Source of the DNA: Sphingobacteriales bacterium
GTDB taxonomy: Bacteria > Bacteroidota > Bacteroidia > Chitinophagales > UBA2359
DNA length: 64,000 nucleotides
Direction: 5' to 3'
Assembly: GCA_016706405.1 (NCBI GenBank)
Contig: JADJJT010000001.1
Span: 809,501 to 873,500, forward strand
The number at the start of each line of letters is the position of its first letter. Position 1 is the stretch's first letter. The notes beneath the pieces are model-generated. The model ran no database searches, had not been told where the DNA came from, and saw only the letters and a program-made list of their open reading frames with translations. Position numbers and translations under genes: made by a program. This document shows positions 55,159 through 62,645 of the stretch, piece after piece.

Positions 55159-56613
55159 ATGACGCACCCTTACCAACACATCATTACCGAATTATACCGG
55201 ATAAAGGCCCTTGAATTTGGAACATTTAAACTGCGCAGTGGCCTCGAATCGCCATTTTATTTAGATTTACGCAAAGTTGTTACTTACCCCGCCCTACTGC
55301 GCGATATTTGTACCGCACTTTGGAATAAAATTAACGAGAAAAACATTAAATATGATGTAATTTGTGGGGTACCCTATGCAGCTTTAGCATTTAGTGCAGG
55401 CTTGTCGGTTTTGCATGGCGTGCCAGGACTTACCAAACGCAAAGAACGCAAACAACACGGAACCAGCAAATTAGTAGAAGGGGTGTTTTTGCCCGGCCAA
55501 ACCTGTTTGGTTGTTGAAGACGTAGTAACAAGCGGCATTAGCCTTTTAGAAACCATTGCCGAATTAGAAACCGAAGGCCTGAATATTACTGATGCGTTGG
55601 TAATTATTGACCGCGAACAAGGTGGTGCCGAGGCTTTGGCCCAACAAGACTGCCGGGTATTCGCCCTGTTTTCTATTACCGAAATGTTAGATGTGCTGCA
55701 CGATATAGGCCTTTTGCCCGCCGCACTATATAATAAATGCTACGATTTTATCCGGATGAACCCCGGCCCCAACACCGACCATCACGCTGCAACCTCCGGC
55801 AAACACACCGACCATGTCGCCGCTCCTCAAATTATTACCGAAACGCACCCCCCCCGACTATCCTACGAAGAATTATTGCCCTACGCCAAACACCCAGCCG
55901 CAAAAAAACTTTTAGAAACAACGCACTACAAACAAACTAACCTTATTTGTGCCGCCGACGTAGCCGACCCTAACGACTTAATTAATTTGGCAAATACGGT
56001 TGGCCCCTATATTTGCGCACTCAAAACGCATATTGATGCCCTAACCAAAGTTACCCCCCAGCTAATTGAAGCCCTGAAAGAATTAGCCGAACGACACGAA
56101 TTTTTATTGTTCGAAGACCGCAAATTTGGCGATATTGGCAGCACACTACTAATGCAATATACGGCACCTGTATTTAACGTACACCAATGGGCCGACTTAA
56201 TTACCGTACACCCAATCGGCGGTGCATCGAGCGTTAAAGCCATGATGGGGGCCGGCAAAGCAGCGCAAATATTAATTGCCCAAATGAGCACCGAAGACAC
56301 CTTAACCGATGCTGCCTATTTGCAAAAAGCCGTTGCCATAGCCCAACAATACCCCGAAGCTATTGCAGGCGTAGTAGCTCAACAAAGGGTACACCAAAAC
56401 CCCGGTATTTTGCAGTTTGTACCGGGTATTCATTTAGTAGCAACCCAAGACGATAAAGGCCAAACCTACAACAGCCCCGAAGTGGCTTTTGCCAAACGCG
56501 GCGCCGATTTTATTATTGTGGGGCGCGGTATTTACCAACATCAATCGCCCGACTACGAAGCAGCGCGCTACCAAAATGCCGGATGGGAAGCCTACGAAGC
56601 CCTGCTCGATTAA
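55159..56613 (+). CDS. Fused orotate phosphoribosyltransferase / OMP decarboxylase (UMP synthase-like)
   Basis: A 484-residue bifunctional enzyme for the last two steps of UMP synthesis. Residues 1-~200 are OPRT: SGLESPFYLDLRKV, GVPYAALAFS, the flexible loop KRKERKQHGTSK, and the PRPP motif VVEDVVTSGIS (118-128). A His-containing linker (~205-230) leads to OMPDC (~235-484) with the DxKxxD triad in EDRKFGDIG (Asp320, Lys322, Asp325), FVPGIHL and GRGIY. The order OPRT then OMPDC and the EDRKFGDIG sequence are those of eukaryotic UMP synthase. Together with pyrD at 30 kb it points to complete de novo pyrimidine synthesis. Confidence 0.92.
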   Translation: MTHPYQHIITELYRIKALEFGTFKLRSGLESPFYLDLRKVVTYPALLRDICTALWNKINEKNIKYDVICGVPYAALAFSAGLSVLHGVPGLTKRKERKQHGTSKLVEGVFLPGQTCLVVEDVVTSGISLLETIAELETEGLNITDALVIIDREQGGAEALAQQDCRVFALFSITEMLDVLHDIGLLPAALYNKCYDFIRMNPGPNTDHHAATSGKHTDHVAAPQIITETHPPRLSYEELLPYAKHPAAKKLLETTHYKQTNLICAADVADPNDLINLANTVGPYICALKTHIDALTKVTPQLIEALKELAERHEFLLFEDRKFGDIGSTLLMQYTAPVFNVHQWADLITVHPIGGASSVKAMMGAGKAAQILIAQMSTEDTLTDAAYLQKAVAIAQQYPEAIAGVVAQQRVHQNPGILQFVPGIHLVATQDDKGQTYNSPEVAFAKRGADFIIVGRGIYQHQSPDYEAARYQNAGWEAYEALLD

Positions 56614-56707
56614 TTAGGTTATATAACTTGTGTGAACATAGATGAGCCAATTAATATCTTCCGGATTATACCCGGCCGGAGCGTATTAAGTAGGTGTGTA
56701 AAATTAG

Positions 56708-56716
56708 TTTGTAGTA
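56708..56716. repeat. IS982 target-site duplication, left copy
   Basis: TTTGTAGTA, identical to the nine bases at 57763-57771 flanking the other end of the element. Confidence 0.9.
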
Positions 56717-57762
56717 ACGTGAGTTCGGAGATTTACTTAGTAAATTTTAGCAAGATCTACTTGAGGTTTATTGGGGTAAAACTGATAGGCTACCAAGCTA
56801 GCGACTATATGGACAAAAGCATTCTGTGGTTTTCTGTGTCTGGTATGTTCTAAGTCAAAAACCGAGGTCAAAATATCATTAATGGCTTCAATCATAGGTC
56901 TTTTTTTCAATAAGAGCCTTTCTTCTAAGGACATTAGTCTGTTTTTCATATTCTTTTTGACTTTGGTAATTATTTTTAGTCCTTTTTCAAAAAAGTTGTT
57001 CCATAAGGTAGTCAAATAGCCTTTATCGCCAAACAATGTGCCTGATATTTTCTCTAATAGCTTGTTTAAGAGGTCTTTACTATTGTCTGCCACCTGTCCT
57101 GTAGTCAAAGCAAAGTCCACGATTTGTCCTTTGTGATTGACTATCAGGTGGAGCTTAAAGCCGAAAAACCACCCCATAGAAGATTTTCCTTTCGAGGCGG
57201 TTTGAGCAAAAACTTTATGTTGCTTGGCTCGCAGCATGTCACAAACAGGTAGCGCTTTGGCATCTATGTAATAAATTCCTGTTTTTCTGCTTGCTGGCAG
57301 GTTAATTTGGCTAAAATCGCCATAGGAAGAGCAACCCGTTCTATTAACTCTATAAAATAGTTGTAGGATGGGGCAGTAGGAAAATAGGTCTTTAAGTCAT
57401 TCAAAACCAATGCTTTATAGTAATATTCAAAACATTTATAGCCCGAATAGTGGTAGAAAATCAGAATCGTAAGTATCTCACTTTCCGAAATTTTGGGCAC
57501 ACTACGAGGCCGTGGCATTGTTTTACCTTCGCTAAGCCAATGCTGAGCAACCCATTGTTGCATCAGCAAACAGGCATTATCTACAAAAAAAAATAATTCA
57601 AATAACATGGACACATCAAATTTTGTATCTTTGGACTTCATAAAAACAGGGGGTAGTATTGTTTGCAGTTTTGGACACTACAAAGATAACTATGCTCCTG
57701 TTTTTATTCCTATCAACTATACTAATCCCCCTATTTTTTATAGCTTAGCTCCGAATTCACGT
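56717..57762 (-). mobile_element. IS982-family element with 9-bp target duplication
   Basis: 1046 bp bounded by terminal inverted repeats ACGTGAGTTCGGAG (left) and ACGTGAATTCGGAG (reverse complement of the right), one mismatch in fourteen. Both sides are flanked by TTTGTAGTA, an exact 9-bp duplication within the range known for IS982. The only gene inside is a frameshifted transposase on the minus strand. It sits in the short gap after the UMP synthase gene and damages no recognisable gene. Confidence 0.92.
56737..57641 (-). pseudogene. IS982-family transposase, one frameshift
   Basis: Two frames (57264-57641 and 56737-57237) make one DDE transposase of about 300 residues: N-terminal part with SESEILTILIFYHYSGYKCFEYYY, then TGIYYIDAKALPVC, KGKSSMGWFFGFKLHLIVNHKG, FGDKGYL and the C-terminal EHTRHRKPQNAFVHIVASLVAYQF. 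These are the usual IS982 motifs. The break lies near 57297, where one C seems to be missing (LTC-PASRKTGIYYID). With intact ends and target duplication, the mutation must be recent or a sequence error. Confidence 0.88.
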
Positions 57763-57771
57763 TTTGTAGTA
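57763..57771. repeat. IS982 target-site duplication, right copy
   Basis: TTTGTAGTA, identical to 56708-56716. Confidence 0.9.
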
Positions 57772-57828
57772 TTAAACTTGCAAATTTTCGCTTCTTGCCA
57801 TTGATAGGAAACTTGCTCAACTCCGAAG

Positions 57829-57864
57829 GATTAACCCACCCCTGCGCCCCTACGAGGAGGGAAA
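57829..57864 (-). repeat. G-rich dispersed repeat (inverted copy)
   Basis: Reverse complement reads TTTCCCTCCTCGTAGGGG followed by CGCAGGGGTGGGTTAATC. It combines the two units seen at 23485-23516 and 23524-23548. Confidence 0.7.
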
Positions 57865-57904
57865 TATTAAATGCTTCCGAATATAGATGCTTGTCTGAAA
57901 TATA

Positions 57905-58039
57905 ATTTTTGCAGCCTGTTTTTATCTCCATAGTTTCTTAGTGTCAAGTGTTTAAAACTGCCACATTTTTTAATGCTTAAACAATTTCTATGTGTTTATG
58001 TGGTTAATTATATGGTTTAATTCTTAAACAGCTTCGTTG
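57905..58039 (+). repeat. Dispersed intergenic repeat, copy 2
   Basis: About 135 bp aligned with 49696-49832, same orientation. Both copies lie just upstream of a gene start on the plus strand. No ORF. Confidence 0.8.
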
Positions 58040-58205
58040 GCAAAACAGAAAATTGTTTAAAAAATTATTATTTTTACTGGATAAATCAAGTTTTTTCCGG
58101 AAAATTAACTTAATTTTGACTGTTTTTTAATTTTAATCTGCTTGCCTATTGCGCGTCAATTCCATCCGGATTTTTTTTGTTCTTTAAACTGCAAACATTT
58201 TTGTC

Positions 58206-59528
58206 ATGAAAAATTTGCTGCTTGTATTCGTTTTTTTTATTTCGAATGTTTTATTTTATGACAATGCCAATGCCGACTGCTTAAGTTTTGCCGGAAAAAT
58301 TGGCATAACCAACGCCGACACGTATTGCCTGCCAACGCCCATTGTGCCACCCGCCGAAGATATAAATATTTACGCGCTCGACTCTGCCCAATATAACTTG
58401 GCCGAAGAATACAAAACCTGGGCTTTAATTTCGAACGCTTCAAAAACCATTTTATACGTTTTACCCACAGGCGTGTTGACTACTTCCGAAAATACACTGC
58501 CAAAAGGAGAAACCTTAACTGCTTGGCTGCTTAATTTTGAACCGTTTGACGCCGGCTACCCCAGCGTAAACCAAAACATGGGTACCCTTATTGCCAACGA
58601 TGCCATTGACGATTGCTACGCATTAAGCCCACCTTTTAATTTTGTTATTGCCCAGCCCCTTAGCGTTCAATTAAACCAAACCTGCCTAATAAAAACCGCC
58701 GAGCCGCTAAGTTTTGTGCCAATGGTCGAGGTGGAAATATCGGGCGGAACACCTGCCCTGCAAAGCGGTGGCACTTATACTTTAAACAATAATTTAGCGC
58801 TATTAGGGCAGCCCTTTAACCACACTTTAACTACTGCTACAGGCAGCACAACCAAAGCCTTTTTGGGCTATGCCAATGGCAACCCCTTTGCACCCGGCGA
58901 CACTATTACGCTGGCACTCGACAACAACGCAGGGGCAGGCTATTTTGCACCCATCCAATTTGTTGCGGCCAACTGCCTGCCGCAGCCCCTTAATTGTTAT
59001 CAAATAGACAATACCTGCCAAACATGGCAAACAAACATTATACAAAGCACCTATTTAAACCAGCTCAATTTGCAATTATGTAAAGTTGAACACAATTACA
59101 GCGACTTAATTGGCGACCTCAACTGGCAAACAAATGGCCTTATAAATTTTACACCTTACGCCAAATTAAAGGGCTTGGTTACCTTAACGCAACAAGTTTG
59201 TTTGGGCAAACAATTTATTGGCCGCAACCAAGAGTTGTTGCAGGTAAATTACCAACCTAATACTAATTTTTATGCCGAGTTTCAAATTATTTGCCCTCCT
59301 TTAGGAACAGACAAAGATGCAAATAAACGATATGATATTGATGTTGTGCTGTTTAATGGACAACCACCTTATACTATTTCCGGAGACTTTAACGCCACTA
59401 ATTTTATGAGTACTAATTTTGAGACGACATTATATCAAAACGAGCCTTTCTCGGTGAAAATTGTTGATTCAAAAGGAAAGGTAATTACCTTGTATTATGT
59501 GCTTGATGCAAAATGCTCCTGTCTTTAG
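58206..59528 (+). CDS. Exported hypothetical protein, Cys-containing
   Basis: A 440-residue protein with a signal peptide (MKNLLLVFVFFISNVLFY, ending near NANA). The mature part is beta-rich with several Ig-like repeats of about 100 residues, each opening with a Cys-containing segment (DCLSFAGKIGI, DCYALSPPFNF, NCLPQPLNCYQ, CPPLGTDKD). The closing strands VKIVDSKGKVITLYYVLDAKCSCL do not make a typical T9SS sorting domain. Ten or more cysteines suggest disulfides. I do not recognise a family; a secreted or surface role is inferred from the signal peptide. Confidence 0.65.
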   Translation: MKNLLLVFVFFISNVLFYDNANADCLSFAGKIGITNADTYCLPTPIVPPAEDINIYALDSAQYNLAEEYKTWALISNASKTILYVLPTGVLTTSENTLPKGETLTAWLLNFEPFDAGYPSVNQNMGTLIANDAIDDCYALSPPFNFVIAQPLSVQLNQTCLIKTAEPLSFVPMVEVEISGGTPALQSGGTYTLNNNLALLGQPFNHTLTTATGSTTKAFLGYANGNPFAPGDTITLALDNNAGAGYFAPIQFVAANCLPQPLNCYQIDNTCQTWQTNIIQSTYLNQLNLQLCKVEHNYSDLIGDLNWQTNGLINFTPYAKLKGLVTLTQQVCLGKQFIGRNQELLQVNYQPNTNFYAEFQIICPPLGTDKDANKRYDIDVVLFNGQPPYTISGDFNATNFMSTNFETTLYQNEPFSVKIVDSKGKVITLYYVLDAKCSCL

Positions 59529-59747
59529 AATGCTTAAATTCCTTCCGGATAAAATACCTTATTCAGCCGCCTATCAGTGATTTGCACGGAATAATATTTC
59601 GTGAAAAAACCGGAAAATTCCTTGCCAGATCAAAATAAAAATTTGAGCTTATCAAAATATATGTCGTGCAGGCTAAATCCGTCAAAAAAATAATTAAAAC
59701 AAACTCAAAAAGTATAAAATTAAATCCGGAAAACCAAAATAAAAGCG

Positions 59748-59755
59748 TACCTTTG
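59748..59755 (+). promoter_or_regulatory. Probable -7 element for atpD-atpC
   Basis: TACCTTTG matches TAnnTTTG, 44 bases upstream of the atpD start. No TTTG at the usual -33 distance. Confidence 0.5.
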
Positions 59756-59799
59756 CGGCTCAATTAGTCAATTTAATAATTTTAATATATTGTTTCCAA

Positions 59800-61302
59800 A
59801 TGGCAAACGTAGGTAAAATTAAACAAATAATTGGTGCAGTGGTAGATGTTGAATTTCCCAACGGCCAGTTACCCGATATTTTGAACGCCTTGGTAGTAAA
59901 GCGCGAAGGCGGCCAAAAATTAATTTTAGAATGTCAACAACACCTTGGCGAAAGTAGTGTAAAAACCATCGCTATGGACTCGACAGACGGTTTAGTGCGC
60001 GGCATGGAGGTTATAGACACCGGCGCACCCATTCAAATGCCTGTTGGCGACCAAATTCGAGGCCGATTGTTTAACGTGGTAGGCGAGGCCATTGACGGCA
60101 TTGGCCAGGTAAATACCCAAAAAGGCTACCCAATTCACCGCAAACCACCAGCATACGAAGACCTAACCACCGAAGCTCAAATTTTATTTACCGGTATTAA
60201 AGTAATTGACCTGCTCGAGCCTTACGCAAAAGGAGGTAAAATTGGCTTGTTTGGCGGCGCAGGTGTGGGTAAAACCGTACTTATTCAAGAGCTGATTAAT
60301 AATATTGCCTTAGGTTATGCGGGCTTGTCTGTGTTTGCAGGCGTGGGCGAACGTACCCGCGAAGGAAACGACCTTCTGCGCGAAATGGTAGAAGCTAAAG
60401 TAATACGCTATGGCGACGATTTTATCGAAAACTTTGAAAAAACTAAAGTTTGGGATATCTCAAAAGTAGATACCAACGAACTTGAAAAATCTTTTTGTAC
60501 CATGGTGTTTGGCCAAATGAACGAGCCCCCCGGCGCACGCGCAAGGGTGGCCTTGGCCGGATTAACCGTAGCAGAATACTTCCGCGATGGCGATGGCGAC
60601 TCGGGTGGACGCGATATACTGTTGTTTATTGATAATATTTTCCGTTTTACACAAGCAGGTTCTGAAGTTTCGGCACTTTTAGGCCGGATGCCTTCGGCGG
60701 TAGGTTACCAACCCACCCTTGCCACCGAAATGGGTATTATGCAAGAGCGGATTACCTCTACCAAACGCGGCTCAATTACCTCGGTGCAAGCCGTTTACGT
60801 GCCCGCAGACGACCTTACCGACCCCGCTCCGGCTACTACCTTCTCGCACTTAGATGCCACCACCGTACTAAGCCGTAAATTAGCCGCCTTAGGTATTTAC
60901 CCCGCCGTTGACCCGCTCGACTCTACCTCGCGCATCTTAAGCCCCAAAATTTTAGGCGAAGAGCATTATAATACCGCGCAAAAAGTAAAAGCCATTTTGC
61001 AACGCTACAAAGAGCTGCAAGATATTATTGCCATTTTAGGTATGGACGAGCTAAGCGAAGAAGATAAAATGGTAGTACACCGCGCACGCAGGGTACAACG
61101 TTTCTTGTCGCAACCATTCCACGTGGCCGAACAATTTACCGGATTAAAAGGCGTGTTAGTGCCCATCGAAGAAACTATAAGGGGCTTTAACATGATTATG
61201 GACGGCGAAGTGGACGAATACCCCGAGGCAGCCTTTAACTTGGTAGGTACTATTGACGATGCCATTGCAAAAGGTAAGAAAATTTTGGCCGAAACAAAAT
61301 AG
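59800..61302 (+). CDS. atpD: F1 ATP synthase subunit beta
   Basis: A 500-residue catalytic subunit of F1. The P-loop GGAGVGKT is at residues 152-159; the FAGVGERTREGNDLLREM segment with the catalytic Glu, the VFGQMNEPPGARARVALAGLTVAEYFRD block and the DNIFRFTQAGSEVSALLGRMPSAVGYQPTLATEMG signature follow. The N-terminal barrel starts VGKIKQIIGAVVDVEFP. Length is slightly above the usual 460-475. atpC follows 18 bases later; the other ATP synthase genes are not near, as in many Bacteroidota. Confidence 0.98.
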   Translation: MANVGKIKQIIGAVVDVEFPNGQLPDILNALVVKREGGQKLILECQQHLGESSVKTIAMDSTDGLVRGMEVIDTGAPIQMPVGDQIRGRLFNVVGEAIDGIGQVNTQKGYPIHRKPPAYEDLTTEAQILFTGIKVIDLLEPYAKGGKIGLFGGAGVGKTVLIQELINNIALGYAGLSVFAGVGERTREGNDLLREMVEAKVIRYGDDFIENFEKTKVWDISKVDTNELEKSFCTMVFGQMNEPPGARARVALAGLTVAEYFRDGDGDSGGRDILLFIDNIFRFTQAGSEVSALLGRMPSAVGYQPTLATEMGIMQERITSTKRGSITSVQAVYVPADDLTDPAPATTFSHLDATTVLSRKLAALGIYPAVDPLDSTSRILSPKILGEEHYNTAQKVKAILQRYKELQDIIAILGMDELSEEDKMVVHRARRVQRFLSQPFHVAEQFTGLKGVLVPIEETIRGFNMIMDGEVDEYPEAAFNLVGTIDDAIAKGKKILAETK

Positions 61303-61320
61303 TATATAATAGATACGAAA

Positions 61321-61575
61321 ATGCACGTTGATTTTATAACTCCGGAAGAAAAACTATTTGAGGGCGATGCTACCAGCGTAATATTGCCCGGTGTTGGCGG
61401 CTATTTTGAAATTTTAGACCGTCACGCGCCCCTGATAGCTGCCTTAGGCAAAGGGCAAACCAAAATTACTACTGCACAAGGCACTAAAACATATACTATT
61501 ACCGGCGGTTTTGCCGAGGTGCTAAACAATAAATTAGTAGTATTGGCCGAATCGGCTAAAAGCGGCGATGCTTAA
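61321..61575 (+). CDS. atpC: F1 ATP synthase subunit epsilon
   Basis: An 84-residue epsilon subunit consisting only of the N-terminal beta-sandwich (HVDFITPEEKLFEGDATSVILPGVGGYFEILDRHAPLIAALGKG, ending ITGGFAEVLNNKLVVLAESA). The usual C-terminal helical hairpin (~50 residues), which can inhibit ATP hydrolysis, is absent, as in other short Bacteroidota versions. It is coupled to atpD and followed by a strong terminator. Confidence 0.93.
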   Translation: MHVDFITPEEKLFEGDATSVILPGVGGYFEILDRHAPLIAALGKGQTKITTAQGTKTYTITGGFAEVLNNKLVVLAESAKSGDA

Positions 61576-61612
61576 ATAGTTTCATTGCGCCTACTGCTAT
61601 ACTACACGCGAT

Positions 61613-61681
61613 AGCCCATCTTATTAAATAAAGGAGGAGCAAATAAAACTGCTTTATTTAAGGTGGGCTGTCGCTTTTTTG
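61613..61681 (+). terminator. Terminator after atpD-atpC
   Basis: The left arm AGCCCATCTTATTAAATAAAG (61613-61633, shown with two-base bulge) pairs with the right arm at 61652-61669, ending in a GTCGCTTTTTTG stretch. The loop is 18 bases. Confidence 0.7.
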
Positions 61682-61960
61682 TTTTACTTTTACTATCCCA
61701 AAGGCGTATCGTCCGGAAAAACAGTCGGATTTTTCAAAATTTTGCTGGCGGGTTATTACAACAATATCAGTAACGCCCAAGTTTTGCGCTTGTTTTGGGG
61801 CTACGACCTCTAAATAGCACTTGCTTTTAGTTTTGACTATTCGCCGAACACGTTATTTTTTTGAGTTTATTCAGAAAAAAATTGCTCCTTTGGGTAAAGT
61901 CCGGAATATTAAGATTTTTGGCAACCCAAATTTATTTATATTATAGAATACTTACAAACT
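61682..61960. other. Gap between atpC terminator and the glycosyltransferase
   Basis: On the minus strand about 61658-61850 is an open run of some 64 codons without an ATG/GTG/TTG start, with protein-like translation (KCYLEVVAPKQAQNLGVTD and VITRQQNF segments). It could be the tail of a lost gene. No promoter or RNA was recognised. Confidence 0.3.
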
Positions 61961-62605
61961 ATGCTTGACATCTACCGGCACGCGAACCCCCTTGTTTCTG
62001 TAATTATGGCCACGTATAACCGGGCTACTTATTTGAAAAGGAGTATTTCTTCTTTTATAGCTCAAAGTTTTAAAAATTGTGAACTGATTATAGTAGATGA
62101 CGGAAGCGAAGATAATACTTTTGAAGTTGTAAGCGATTTTTTAAAAACACAGGAAAACATCCGCTATTTAAAACACAGTAACCGCAAATTATCCCTTTCT
62201 AAAAATGCCGGTATTAAAGCCGCCGCCGGAAGGTATATTGCCTTTTTAGACAGCGATGACGAATACAAACCCAACTATTTAGAAAAAAGGGTGGCTTTTA
62301 TGGAAACCAACAAAACAGTAGATTTAATAGAAGGGGGGGCAATTATTATTGGAGACCCGTTTGTGAAGGATAAAAACGATTTGTCTAAAAAAATCCATCT
62401 GTCTGAATGCCATATCGGGACCACTTTTTTTGGCAAAAAAGAAGTGTTCCTTACATCGGGTGGTTTTGATAAAAATATTTTTTATAGCGAAGACAGCGCC
62501 TTTTGGGAAAAGGCCGAAAGCATGTTGTTTACCCTCAAAAAAATTAATGAGCCCGGCTACATCTATTATCGCGATACCCCCGGCAGCATTTGTAATACGG
62601 TTTAG
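61961..62605 (+). CDS. Family 2 glycosyltransferase
   Basis: A 214-residue GT-A enzyme that transfers a sugar from a nucleotide donor, probably to a polysaccharide or LPS. Motifs: VSVIMATYNRATYLKRSISS start, IIVDDGSEDNT (donor site), KNAGIKAAAGRYIAFLDSDDEY (the DxDD metal site) and an ED segment (FYSEDSAFWEKA) in the position of the catalytic base. The acceptor is unknown. No other sugar genes are adjacent. It is convergent with the GlyRS gene, 40 bases between stops. Confidence 0.88.
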   Translation: MLDIYRHANPLVSVIMATYNRATYLKRSISSFIAQSFKNCELIIVDDGSEDNTFEVVSDFLKTQENIRYLKHSNRKLSLSKNAGIKAAAGRYIAFLDSDDEYKPNYLEKRVAFMETNKTVDLIEGGAIIIGDPFVKDKNDLSKKIHLSECHIGTTFFGKKEVFLTSGGFDKNIFYSEDSAFWEKAESMLFTLKKINEPGYIYYRDTPGSICNTV

Positions 62606-62645
62606 TCGCTACTTAATATTAGCAACGGTTTTTCTTTGCTTTCAA

